A DNA stretch of 64,000 nucleotides from an uncultured Eubacteriales bacterium. GTDB taxonomy: Bacteria; Bacillota; Clostridia; Peptostreptococcales; Anaerovoracaceae. The stretch's first letter is position 1; every line of letters starts with the position of its first letter. The position numbers and the translations under genes are program-made. Positions 1-7,768 of the stretch are shown one piece after another. The notes under the pieces are model-generated. The model did not search any database. It worked only from the letters and a program-made list of their open reading frames with translations, and had not been told where the DNA came from. The stretch lies in contig CADAEH010000002.1 of assembly GCA_902786855.1 (NCBI GenBank), positions 62,001 to 126,000 on the forward strand. The letters run 5' to 3'.

Positions 1-183
1 AAAACTCTCGCGTGTACCGTCTTTCTTTACGACCACAAGCAGAGAATTCTCTATCTTCTCAAATGTCGTAAATCTCTTGTGGCACTTAGTACACTCTCTT
101 CTTCTTCTGGTGGCCAGTCCGTCTTCTACAGGTCTTGAGTCTACAACCTTTGTATCCTCATAATTACAGTACGGGCATTTCAT
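1..183 (-). CDS. nrdR: NrdR, ribonucleotide reductase repressor (C-terminus beyond window)
   Basis: The first 61 residues are visible. They begin MKCPYC and carry the complete zinc ribbon with two Cys pairs (CPYC and CTKC) and the RRRREC signature, followed by the beginning of the ATP-cone domain ([16 protein letters not shown]). In this family the protein binds zinc and (d)ATP and represses ribonucleotide reductase genes by binding NrdR boxes. The start is set by a GGAGG at 193-197. An upstream promoter overlaps a match to the NrdR box, so autoregulation is likely. The gene runs off the left edge of the window, so the ATP-cone cannot be judged. Confidence 0.95.
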   Translation of the reverse strand, partial: MKCPYCNYEDTKVVDSRPVEDGLATRRRRECTKCHKRFTTFEKIENSLLVVVKKDGTRESF

Positions 184-262
184 TGTAAATTTCCTCCGCT
201 TACATATAGCACCCTAGTCAATTTCCGGATAGATGGTCATCAAAAAATGATATTCCTAATAG

Positions 263-291
263 AGAATATCACAATATATAGTGTTTTTCAA
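263..291 (-). promoter_or_regulatory. nrdR promoter overlapping a NrdR box
   Basis: On the minus strand TTGAAA (286-291), a 17-nt spacer and TATTCT (263-268) form a sigma-A type promoter about 80 nt before the nrdR start. The spacer contains ACAATATATAGTGT (271-284 as read on the plus strand), close to the known NrdR box consensus ACACwATATcTwGTGT. Only one box is clear; NrdR usually binds pairs of boxes. Inference: NrdR represses its own gene. Confidence 0.6.
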
Positions 292-327
292 GGATACAGG
301 AATACCATACTCCTCGGTCATTTCTGC

Positions 328-365
328 AAAAAACACACCGGACCATTACCTGAATGATCCGGTGT
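328..365 (-). terminator. Rho-independent terminator of the infC-rpmI-rplT operon
   Basis: An imperfect 13-bp stem (335-347 with 353-365, one mismatch) is followed on the minus strand by a U-run (the A-run at 328-333). It lies just after the small membrane protein gene, so that gene belongs to the ribosomal protein operon. Confidence 0.85.
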
Positions 366-373
366 AATCAGTT

Positions 374-559
374 CTACTCTGTATCAGTATCTTCTTCAAC
401 TGCTTTTCTTGCAGCAGCTGCAGCTGCTTTCCTCGCCTCAGCACGCTGTCTTTTGAGCCTGGCGTTCCTGTCAGTAAGATACCACCATGCCACGGCGCAT
501 ACAGCAACAAAGCATGCAGCGATAAAGATGACGCCTAAATGGCTTACAAAATAGTCCAT
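374..559 (-). CDS. Small single-pass membrane protein after rplT
   Basis: A 61-residue protein I do not recognise. Residues 6-28 form one hydrophobic segment (HLGVIFIAACFVAVCAVAWW), followed by a basic, alanine-rich cytoplasmic-type tail (KRQRAEARKAAAAAARKA) and an acidic end. It starts 15 nt downstream of the rplT stop and ends just before the operon terminator at 328-365, so it is co-transcribed with infC-rpmI-rplT. The reading frame is open with a start close to the upstream stop, which supports a real gene. No function can be assigned; a role in membrane-associated ribosome or translation biology would be speculation. Confidence 0.65.
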   Translation of the reverse strand: MDYFVSHLGVIFIAACFVAVCAVAWWYLTDRNARLKRQRAEARKAAAAAARKAVEEDTDTE

Positions 560-574
560 ATCAATATAAATTGA

Positions 575-928
575 TTAGCAGTACTTCTTAGCTGTCTCAC
601 AGAGTGTTGCGAAACCTGCTGCGTCATAGATAGCCATTTCGGAGAGCATCTTGCGGTTGATCTCAATGCCTGCCTTCTTAAGGCCGTTCATGAGCTTGCT
701 GTAGGAGATGCCGTTTGCTCTGGAAGCAGCGTTGATTCTTGCGATCCAAAGTCTTCTGTATTCTCTCTTCTTGTTCTTGCGGCCGACGTATGCAGATCTG
801 AGGCTTCTCATAACTGCAGGGTTAGCTGCTCTGAAAGTGTTCTTTCTTCTGCCGTAGAAACCCTTTGCCTGCTTCAGTACCTTTTTATGTCTCTTATGAG
901 CGTTTACGCCCTTCTTAACTCTTGCCAT
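575..928 (-). CDS. rplT: 50S ribosomal protein L20
   Basis: A 117-residue basic protein of the usual length, beginning [18 protein letters not shown] and containing the family hallmark [13 protein letters not shown] and [16 protein letters not shown] segments. L20 binds 23S rRNA early in large subunit assembly. In many Firmicutes it also represses its own operon by binding a leader RNA that mimics its rRNA site. It is the third gene of infC-rpmI-rplT, in the canonical order, and lies 18 nt after rpmI. The leader described at 1711-1858 is the place where such control would act. Confidence 0.98.
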   Translation of the reverse strand: MARVKKGVNAHKRHKKVLKQAKGFYGRRKNTFRAANPAVMRSLRSAYVGRKNKKREYRRLWIARINAASRANGISYSKLMNGLKKAGIEINRKMLSEMAIYDAAGFATLCETAKKYC

Positions 929-946
929 ATCTCTAAACCTCCTGAA

Positions 947-1147
947 TTACTTAGCCATTGATCTCAGCATACGCTTCAGATCTGCACTTGTAAGAGTAGT
1001 TGCCTTACGCAGGCCTCTTTTTCTCTTAGCTGTCTTCTTGGTAAGAATATGGCTCTTATATGCCTTGTTTCTCTTGACCTTGCCGGAGCCTGTAACGTGC
1101 AGACGCTTCATAGCGCCTCTGTGTGACTTCATCTTGTTCTTAGCCAT
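947..1147 (-). CDS. rpmI: 50S ribosomal protein L35
   Basis: A 66-residue very basic protein starting [15 protein letters not shown] and containing the conserved [16 protein letters not shown] segment. Length and sequence are typical for L35 of the large ribosomal subunit. It is the middle gene of infC-rpmI-rplT with short spacers on both sides (32 nt from infC, 18 nt to rplT), so it is translated from the same polycistronic message. Confidence 0.98.
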   Translation of the reverse strand: MAKNKMKSHRGAMKRLHVTGSGKVKRNKAYKSHILTKKTAKRKRGLRKATTLTSADLKRMLRSMAK

Positions 1148-1179
1148 TTTGGGTCTTCCTCCTATGTGAATGTTTTTTC

Positions 1180-1710
1180 TTACTTCTTATCCTTCCTCGG
1201 CGCGAGGAACATGTTCATCCTGCGACCTTCCATCTTGGCCGGCTTTTCGATAACACCATATTCTGAAACCAGATCAGCGAACTTTTCCATCGCGTCATAA
1301 CCAAGCTGTGTGTAATCACGCTCTCTGCCGCGGAATCTCAGGCTGACCTTGACTTTGTCTCCATCCTGCAGGAACTTGATCGCATTCTTGGCCTTGACCT
1401 CAACGTCATGATCCTCGATGGAAGCACTGAGTCTTATCTCTTTGATCTCAGTTACATGCTGATTTTTCTTAGCAGTTTTCTCTTTCTTCTGCTGCTCATA
1501 ACGATACTTTCCGTAATCAAGTATCTTGCATACAGGAGGAACAGCATTAGGCGAAATATTGACGAGGTCAAGATCTGCCTCTTCAGCAAGTCTGAGAGCT
1601 TCGTCTATGCTGACGATGCCTACCATTACGCCGTTCTCATTGATAAGACGTATTTCAGATGCTCTGATTTCCTCATTGATCTGTGTCTGTTTGTTGTCCT
1701 TGGTACTAAT
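1180..1710 (-). CDS. infC: Translation initiation factor IF-3, AUU start
   Basis: A 176-residue IF-3. It shows the N-terminal domain ([35 protein letters not shown]) and the C-terminal ribosome-binding domain ([28 protein letters not shown]). IF-3 binds the 30S subunit and proofreads start codon selection. The frame is open further upstream to 1875, but that part crosses a terminator hairpin and has no family similarity. A strong UGGAGGU (1718-1724) lies 8 nt before an AUU codon at 1708-1710, exactly where the conserved protein begins ([14 protein letters not shown]). An AUU start is known for infC in E. coli, where it gives IF-3-dependent autoregulation. I therefore choose AUU. Confidence 0.92.
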   Translation of the reverse strand: MSTKDNKQTQINEEIRASEIRLINENGVMVGIVSIDEALRLAEEADLDLVNISPNAVPPVCKILDYGKYRYEQQKKEKTAKKNQHVTEIKEIRLSASIEDHDVEVKAKNAIKFLQDGDKVKVSLRFRGRERDYTQLGYDAMEKFADLVSEYGVIEKPAKMEGRRMNMFLAPRKDKK

Positions 1711-1858
1711 CGTTCTTACCTCCAAAATTCTATCAGGGGACCAGTACATATAAAAAATTGCGGACACACAAGCATCCGCAACAATAGAATCTGTCTTACT
1801 ATTGAGCCCTACCAACGCTAGTCTGTAAGGCGAGAAGCGGATAACTTCTGCTTTAACC
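1711..1858 (-). promoter_or_regulatory. infC-rpmI-rplT leader with transcription attenuator (L20/IF3-leader type)
   Basis: The roughly 150-nt untranslated leader holds a terminator: stem 1758-1764 with 1775-1781 plus the U-run made by the A-run at 1752-1757. Seven nucleotides on each side of it (1727-1733 and 1784-1790) are complementary and could form an enclosing helix ending just before the infC ribosome binding site. L20-responsive leaders with attenuators are well known upstream of this operon in Firmicutes. The match here is to layout, not to a checked covariance model. A further small stem (AGAAG/CTTCT) lies near 1833-1849. Confidence 0.75.
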
Positions 1859-1864
1859 TCAAAT

Positions 1865-1893
1865 ATTATATTCATTTGTCAGAATGAAGTCAA
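1865..1893 (-). promoter_or_regulatory. Consensus sigma-A promoter of the infC operon
   Basis: On the minus strand: TTGACT (1888-1893), a 17-nt spacer, TATAAT (1865-1870). This near-perfect promoter sits upstream of the leader and fits a highly expressed ribosomal protein operon. Confidence 0.9.
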
Positions 1894-1968
1894 CAGATAT
1901 TTTGTTATTTTTCTTGCCGGATCAGGATGTTTCTATACTGATTTGCCCGATCCATTAGATTCATTGTT

Positions 1969-4900
1969 CTATGCGTGGCGCTTCTTCATCATTATACTAA
2001 GTAACAATGTGCTAAGTGATAAAACCCCTGCAAGCAGCACCAGCTTATTTTCATCGCCGGTTTTAGGTGATGACGGGAAAGTATACGTTTGATCCTTGTC
2101 AGACAAATCGGTATGCTTTCCGACAAGTGTCTTCTTTCCTCCTTTCCCTATTATATACAGATGTTCATAAGCCACAACTTTACCGTGCCCTCTGTCTGAA
2201 TCAAGTTCAACTTTAGTTTCCCCATCAGGAGCAGACGGAGTAAATGTAATGCTTCCGGATGAGCCCGGGACAGGTCTCCCGTCATCCTTTTGTACAAGAT
2301 ATCCTGAAACTGTATATGTTCTGCCCGAGATCAGATTCTTATATCTTACTATATCTGTTATGATGCCATCGTTTATCCCGCCTAATTTTGTCTTTATCTC
2401 GGGGATGTAGACAGTCTGATCAGTATCATCAGGATTTTCATGCTTATCTATCTCAACACCTTTATGTTTCAGCTTTTCAAATGCTACAAGTGTATGTCCA
2501 TTCATTTTCGAAGCATCAAATTTGAACAGAACTATTACACTTCCGCTTGAAGAAGCCGGTCTGAAAGGTGCCTCCGCAGTAACGCCCGTCAGTTTTCCTG
2601 TAGTCTTGTCATAAAGTTCGCCTGTTAATGTATATTCTTCTCCGGCTACAAGTCCTTCATAGGTGACAGTGTCAGTTATTACTGCATCCGGTCCTGCAAG
2701 TAAATTGTGATCGAGACTCTGCCCTTCCTGTGCAACTGTCTTCATCACCTGCCCATACCATACAGTCTGGTCATCATCGTTCAGATATTCATGACCAGCG
2801 ATAAGTATTTCCCTGATGCCTTCAGTATCTGCGTCATTCTCTTCCTCACCAGGCTGTTCTCCAGCATCTTCACTGTTCTCTTCTATCCTGTACAGCTTTT
2901 CGAATGCTACAACAGCAGTGCCTTTTTCCAGGCATGATGAGTCAAACCTGAAGACGATCTCTGCAGTACCATCTGAGGTCTCTGCTGTAAATATTTCTGA
3001 TTTTGCAGTGATTTCTTTTCCTTCCTTATCCAAAAGAGGCTTACCTGTCTTTTTATTCATCAGGGTACCATGAAATCTGTATTTGTTCCCTATCTTCAGA
3101 TTCTCATACTTTATCTTGTCTTTTATACCTGAATCTTTTTCATAGAGTCCGACATGTGTCCCTGTATTGATGTCTAACGCCGTAGTCCCGATTTTTATAG
3201 GTTTGTTATCCATATGGATGTCCTGTCTGACCTTGTTATCTACGATTTCAAACTCTGCATCTTCTGCCTGTTCATATCCATAAGGGGATGTGATCTCTCT
3301 CAATATATATTTTCCGGCAGGCATAGCTTTAATAGTATGTGGTGTTACTGTAGATACCCACTGATCGATAATGTTCCCATCCGTATCCAGTACTTGCAGT
3401 GTTGCTCCGGGCAGCTCAGGACAGTCACCTGTTATATCTGTTTTGTGAAAATAAGGAGTAATAGATTTCTCCTCTGATACCACTTCGTAGTTGTATATCA
3501 GCTGCTGATTATCATCGTCTATCCTTGCTACTACGATGTGCTGACCATCTTCAAATACATCTCTTTTTTCTTCGGTTGTATATTTATCAGCAAGATAGCC
3601 CGGCGGCGCCTTTATCTCCTTTATAAAATACCTTCCCGGCATAAGCGGCAGTCCGTTTCTGTGACTGTCTTCCGACAGCTCTCCATACCCGTTTTCATCA
3701 GTGATTATCTTTCCGACTTTAACATTGTCAGGATAATCAGGATCTTCCATATACACTTCATACTCTGCGCCTGCAAGAGATCCTTTTGAATACTCCCTGT
3801 CCGTGCCCTGTGCATAAGACTCTCCTGTATCCGCATCGATCTTGCGTATCTTTAAGACTATATTCTTTTCCGGGTCGATATCTACAAGGCTTATGCTGCT
3901 GTTACTGAGCCTGACACTGAGGTCATCAGACCCATTGATTCTGCATACAGCCTGCTCCCCATTGGCTGGCTGACGGACTGCTCCTATGTAAGTATTCGGA
4001 TCAGCTCCTATACCGACCGGTGGATCTGTTTCCTTAAGTGTAAATATGCCTCTTGGCATAACTGCCTGTCCATTTATCCTTAACATATCTCCACCGCTTA
4101 CAGGCTTATCCTTCGAAAAGTCTATCATTGCAACTTTCTTTCCTTCTGAATCCTTGCCCTCTCTTGTCCGGAAGGCCCATGTTCTGACTGGGTTTTTTCC
4201 TGAAATAACAGATGGGTCCGGATCACTATTGCCATAACCAATATCAATATCATAATAAGAAAGAGTGAATTCTGTACCGAGAAGTCTCCTGTATCCGTAC
4301 TCGTTGTTTTGCTTGATCAGATTCATGCTGAAAATACCGTAACATGGCTCTTCTTTACTGTGAATTACTGTACCCGAATCTGAATAAACACTGTATGACC
4401 TGCTTTGAACATTCTTATCTATAAGAAATCCTTTGCTTGAAGTTACTTCTTTTACCCAGTATGTACCCGGTTCTATTTCGACTGTACCTGTTTTGCCCTG
4501 AGCATCTGTCGTAAATGACACAGGTTTTCCCTTTATATCTGAAGCCATTACCGTACAAGCTTCGTCAGAGTAGAGATTATACACAGCACCTGCAAGGCTA
4601 TAGTTGTTGGGTGCAGCTTTTATGAAAAGTGATCCTGTGTCTGATGCTGATTTCTCCAGTGTGATCCTTCCGGGCGGCATCACTCTGTAGAATATAGCTA
4701 TCTGCTTTTTACTCGCAGCTCCCTGTGGATACCATACAAAGACCTTGAATCTATCCTTTTGCATTGCAGCCGCAGTTTCAGCATCGGTATGATTAAGATA
4801 AGTGTCAAGGCCTTGATTTTTGGCATATTTGCTCTTATCGCCCATGTCATTGCTTACCCATTCTCTCAGTGCGTCATTTCCGGATATCCAGTAAGTGCAG

Positions 4901-5658
4901 ATCCTGTGAATGGCAAGATGGGTTTTAGCCTTGCTGACGGTATTGTCTTTATATTCACCCCAATACATAAGCTTCATAACATCCATGTAATGGCTGCTAT
5001 GTTTCATCACTGACGTAGAAAACTCCTGTATCCAGCCTGTAGAACCTTTCTTTGCTGCATTTCTCTTATCATAAACACATATGCCATGTCCCAGGTATTC
5101 ATCACCAGTATCATTTCCTACCCTGAATGTGAAACTTCTGGTTTTGTCATTACCCTGATATACAATTACTTTTGAACCGATAAGTTTAGCAAATGTGGCT
5201 TCTGCAGGTGCCGGGGGATTGTCTTCCGGTGCATCCTCCGTCTCTGAATCGTCCTCATCGTCGTCTTCGTCGTCTTCGTCGTCTTCATCATCCTCATCAT
5301 CAGGTTCTTCTTCATCAAGCTCTTCCGAGTCTTCCGACAATGATATTTCCTTAGTAAAACTGCTTTCTGCCTTTCCGGCAGTACTGTTTTCGTTTTCCAG
5401 TTCTTTTGACTGTTCCTTTGTTTCAGGCTCCGCTTCACATTCTGCCGCCTGGCTGTCTTCTTTTGTCTGGCCTGCATCTGCATCTGCCAATTCCTCATCT
5501 GATGCATCTGAATGGTCAGTCTGATCTTCTAAAACAGCAGAAGGATCACCTGTTACATCTGATTCACCTGCTGCGAATGTCATTGGTCCGTTTGCTGTAA
5601 TGACTATGATCATTGCCATAAGAAGAACAAAGAACTTTATCTTTGCTTCTCCACGCAT
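1969..5658 (-). CDS. Sortase-anchored surface protein with TED-like, Cna-B/SpaA-like and VaFE repeats
   Basis: A protein of about 1229 residues. Order: signal peptide; long acidic Asp/Glu stretch; an N-terminal domain resembling thioester (TED) adhesin domains (GHGICVYDKRN); several prealbumin-like SpaA/Cna-B modules (GTYWVKEVTSSKGFL, GRYFIKEIKAPPGYL, GKYILREITSPYGYE); three VaFE-type T-Q ester domains (VVAFEKL, LVAFEKL, VVAYEHL); and a C-terminal SPKTGD sorting signal with hydrophobic segment and KKRHA tail. It should be covalently attached to peptidoglycan and act as a fimbrial shaft or adhesin. I choose the ATG at 5656-5658 because it has an AGGGGAG ribosome site; a GTG at 5691 extends the frame. 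No sortase gene is in the window. The His where TEDs usually have Gln is discussed as a finding. Confidence 0.9.
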   Translation of the reverse strand: MRGEAKIKFFVLLMAMIIVITANGPMTFAAGESDVTGDPSAVLEDQTDHSDASDEELADADAGQTKEDSQAAECEAEPETKEQSKELENENSTAGKAESSFTKEISLSEDSEELDEEEPDDEDDEDDEDDEDDDEDDSETEDAPEDNPPAPAEATFAKLIGSKVIVYQGNDKTRSFTFRVGNDTGDEYLGHGICVYDKRNAAKKGSTGWIQEFSTSVMKHSSHYMDVMKLMYWGEYKDNTVSKAKTHLAIHRICTYWISGNDALREWVSNDMGDKSKYAKNQGLDTYLNHTDAETAAAMQKDRFKVFVWYPQGAASKKQIAIFYRVMPPGRITLEKSASDTGSLFIKAAPNNYSLAGAVYNLYSDEACTVMASDIKGKPVSFTTDAQGKTGTVEIEPGTYWVKEVTSSKGFLIDKNVQSRSYSVYSDSGTVIHSKEEPCYGIFSMNLIKQNNEYGYRRLLGTEFTLSYYDIDIGYGNSDPDPSVISGKNPVRTWAFRTREGKDSEGKKVAMIDFSKDKPVSGGDMLRINGQAVMPRGIFTLKETDPPVGIGADPNTYIGAVRQPANGEQAVCRINGSDDLSVRLSNSSISLVDIDPEKNIVLKIRKIDADTGESYAQGTDREYSKGSLAGAEYEVYMEDPDYPDNVKVGKIITDENGYGELSEDSHRNGLPLMPGRYFIKEIKAPPGYLADKYTTEEKRDVFEDGQHIVVARIDDDNQQLIYNYEVVSEEKSITPYFHKTDITGDCPELPGATLQVLDTDGNIIDQWVSTVTPHTIKAMPAGKYILREITSPYGYEQAEDAEFEIVDNKVRQDIHMDNKPIKIGTTALDINTGTHVGLYEKDSGIKDKIKYENLKIGNKYRFHGTLMNKKTGKPLLDKEGKEITAKSEIFTAETSDGTAEIVFRFDSSCLEKGTAVVAFEKLYRIEENSEDAGEQPGEEENDADTEGIREILIAGHEYLNDDDQTVWYGQVMKTVAQEGQSLDHNLLAGPDAVITDTVTYEGLVAGEEYTLTGELYDKTTGKLTGVTAEAPFRPASSSGSVIVLFKFDASKMNGHTLVAFEKLKHKGVEIDKHENPDDTDQTVYIPEIKTKLGGINDGIITDIVRYKNLISGRTYTVSGYLVQKDDGRPVPGSSGSITFTPSAPDGETKVELDSDRGHGKVVAYEHLYIIGKGGKKTLVGKHTDLSDKDQTYTFPSSPKTGDENKLVLLAGVLSLSTLLLSIMMKKRHA

Positions 5659-5710
5659 TTTGCTCCCCTTTCTGAAATGCTGCACTCTCACTGCAGCCCG
5701 ATTATGATTA

Positions 5711-5739
5711 TTGCTTCTTATTTGTTTTTTTCTTATAAT
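5711..5739 (+). promoter_or_regulatory. Probable maf promoter
   Basis: TTGCTT (5711-5716), a 17-nt spacer and TATAAT (5734-5739) on the plus strand, about 65 nt upstream of maf, in the spacer shared with the divergent surface protein gene. I see no equally clear promoter for the surface protein. Confidence 0.55.
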
Positions 5740-5805
5740 TGAGACGCTTGAATCAGCTCATATTTACAACACTTTTGGCCATAAAGGCATATTTATCACT
5801 GCCCT

Positions 5806-6375
5806 ATGAAAGTAATACTTGCTTCTAAATCACCAAGAAGGATAGAGATACTGCATAAACACGGTATAGACGCTGTAGTTATCCCCGCCGAAACCGATGA
5901 AAGTCTCCCGGACGGCATCGGAATGACTGAAGCTGTTGAGATGCTCGCAAAGCGCAAAGCTATGGCATGTTATGATGCAGTCCATAACGAATATCCGGGT
6001 CACATCATCATCGGAGCAGACACGATCGTCTGGAAAGATCAGATCATGGGAAAGCCCCGGGATCATGAAGATGCCTATCGCATGCTGGATAAGATCCGTG
6101 GAACTGTCCATTATGTCGTTACAGGTGTCGCTCTCATCGACACCGACACGGGCAGCTGCAGGGTCCTGAGTGACATTACAGAAGTCCACTGCGTAAACTA
6201 TTCAGATGCAGATATCCTTGATTATATTTCTCGCGAAGAACCTTATGACAAAGCCGGTTCATATGCGATCCAGGGCTATTTCGGCAGATATATAGATCAT
6301 ATAGACGGTGACTATGAAAATGTTGTGGGTCTTCCTTTTTACAGAATAGAGCCTTTTATCAGAGATTATCTCTGA
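5806..6375 (+). CDS. maf: Maf family nucleotide pyrophosphatase
   Basis: A 189-residue protein of typical length with the Maf signatures: LASKSPRRIEIL at the N-terminus (S-x-S-P-R-R), the acidic substrate site ETDES, and the GADTIVW and GKPRDHEDA motifs. Family members hydrolyse dTTP/UTP or modified nucleoside triphosphates to monophosphates and are linked to septum formation and house-cleaning of the nucleotide pool. Maf proteins have two substrate classes and I do not assign one here. It stands alone on the plus strand between two minus-strand loci. Confidence 0.93.
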   Translation: MKVILASKSPRRIEILHKHGIDAVVIPAETDESLPDGIGMTEAVEMLAKRKAMACYDAVHNEYPGHIIIGADTIVWKDQIMGKPRDHEDAYRMLDKIRGTVHYVVTGVALIDTDTGSCRVLSDITEVHCVNYSDADILDYISREEPYDKAGSYAIQGYFGRYIDHIDGDYENVVGLPFYRIEPFIRDYL

Positions 6376-6393
6376 TCATCTGCCTTGAGCTGA

Positions 6394-6927
6394 TTATCCG
6401 GCTTTTTTCAATGATCTGCTTTCTATCCTTAGGATCTGTTTATCAAGGAACATCTTTCCTTTGTTGATATCATCTGTTTCCATGATGTCTCTGAAAATCG
6501 TCAGCAGCTCATTTTCATCTCTTCTGTGTTCATCTCTGATGCGTTCTGTAAAGTGCATCATTTTTTGAGGAAAACCAATCCTCCGGATATCAGGGTAGAA
6601 CAGAACTTTTAAATCTTTTGCCAGAGTACTGTTTCCGGTTGAATAGATCAGTTCAGGCTCGATCAGGTAATTTTCTGCTCCGATAAGATAGTTTCTGGTC
6701 ACCTCATTTATTGTCATCACTGATCTTAGTAGAAGAAGCTTTCCATAAGCATCAAGTGAAGTAAGATCCAGCCTTTTCAGATTTCCCGGTCTGTATGAAA
6801 AGCTATATGAATCCCCCTCACGCACCATTGTCATCCTTACAAAATACGGGCAGTAATTATGTGTAAGGATCTCTTCTATATAGGCGGGAATATGATGTCC
6901 CCTCATTCCATGTTTCAATGTATTCAT
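6394..6927 (-). CDS. DUF6382-like protein at the end of the tad operon
   Basis: A 177-residue soluble protein without membrane segments or signal peptide. The sequence (YIEEILTHNYCPYFVRMTMVR at its start, then YLIGAENYLIEPELIY) resembles the DUF6382 domain that in Clostridia often precedes an FHA domain in Tad pilus loci. No FHA domain follows here. The ATG at 6925-6927 has a strong GGAGG five nt upstream; an earlier ATG at 6988-6990 lies inside the preceding gene and lacks a good site. It is the last gene of the pilus operon, and its role in pilus assembly or signalling is inferred only from position. Confidence 0.7.
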   Translation of the reverse strand: MNTLKHGMRGHHIPAYIEEILTHNYCPYFVRMTMVREGDSYSFSYRPGNLKRLDLTSLDAYGKLLLLRSVMTINEVTRNYLIGAENYLIEPELIYSTGNSTLAKDLKVLFYPDIRRIGFPQKMMHFTERIRDEHRRDENELLTIFRDIMETDDINKGKMFLDKQILRIESRSLKKAG

Positions 6928-6943
6928 CGTTTCCTCCGCAGTT

Positions 6944-7768
6944 CTAGCCTCCGCACTTTGAGCACGGAGTATATCCTCTTTCAATTGCATCTCTCTTATC
7001 TATTTCTATAAAATTACGCTGAAGCGCTGAGCATCCAGGCAGATGATAATCCTCCCCTGCTGACGGGAAATAATAGATCCGAGAACCTTTTTTGGCTTTT
7101 CCGCTTCCGCAGAGCGGGCAGGACTTATACTTTTTCTTTACAGATGAGTTCAATACCCCGGAAGTAGATGCAGCTGTAAGAAAGCCGCATCCTTCCGAGT
7201 GATATCTTTCTCCTCTTTTGGGAAAGATAAATACAGGCTCTGAATCTGCACCTGACATCTCATCTGCCGACATAGCAGGATTGTCACGTATCTTTCCCAC
7301 ATAAGCTCTGGTGACAAGTGAAAGGTCGTAATCAGCTTTTGCCCTGATACCAAGCGGATTTGCTGTCTTAAGTCTCATATCGATCGTAAGAGCGATAAGT
7401 TCATCCTGTCCCCATCTTGATTCACGATATCCGTAATCTGTTACTCTTGTGCTGTCTACCTGTGAGTGTGTTTTTTCTATTTCCTTTTTAAGCCTGTAGG
7501 GCATAAGCATATATGTATCTGTATATATTGCTTCTGCTGCACATTTCCTCATCTCTACGGCGGTCATAAAGCTACAGTTCTCTATGCATGCATACATGAG
7601 TATTACTGAACTCATGACCATAACTGCTATGAAAAAGACCGGCAGTACTATTGTCGATTCAACAATATAACTTCCTCTCCTGTTCTTTAAAAATCGTCCA
7701 ACCGGTATATGTTCTTCACGCGATATTCTTTTATCTGTAACTGTCCTCAAATACATAATTCCTGCCAT
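6944..7768 (-). CDS. TadE-like pseudopilin with two C-terminal Cys/His modules
   Basis: About 270 residues. A TadE-like class III signal and transmembrane segment lies at about residues 30-58 (KNRRGSYIVESTIVLPVFF with Glu after the Gly), followed by a conserved extracytoplasmic region. The C-terminus has two tandem modules: YHSEGCGFL...CPLCG and YHLPGCSAL...GYTPCSKCGG. Each has one His and three Cys and should bind zinc. Similar YHxxxC...GYxPCxxC ends occur on unrelated secreted nucleases and surface proteins. The start could be the ATG at 7754-7756 instead. It overlaps the preceding TadG-like gene and so is translationally coupled to it. It is likely a minor pilin or pilus tip/assembly component. 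Confidence 0.7.
   Translation of the reverse strand: MAGIMYLRTVTDKRISREEHIPVGRFLKNRRGSYIVESTIVLPVFFIAVMVMSSVILMYACIENCSFMTAVEMRKCAAEAIYTDTYMLMPYRLKKEIEKTHSQVDSTRVTDYGYRESRWGQDELIALTIDMRLKTANPLGIRAKADYDLSLVTRAYVGKIRDNPAMSADEMSGADSEPVFIFPKRGERYHSEGCGFLTAASTSGVLNSSVKKKYKSCPLCGSGKAKKGSRIYYFPSAGEDYHLPGCSALQRNFIEIDKRDAIERGYTPCSKCGG

Noticed and set aside
1180-1875. 231-residue version of IF-3 beginning at 1875
   Set aside because: The extra 55 codons cross the attenuator hairpin and have no similarity to IF-3; a strong ribosome site points to the AUU at 1708-1710.
5195-5524. Serine-rich frame on the plus strand opposite the surface protein gene
   Set aside because: It is the antisense reading of the Asp/Glu-rich stretch; no ribosome site and no neighbours on that strand.
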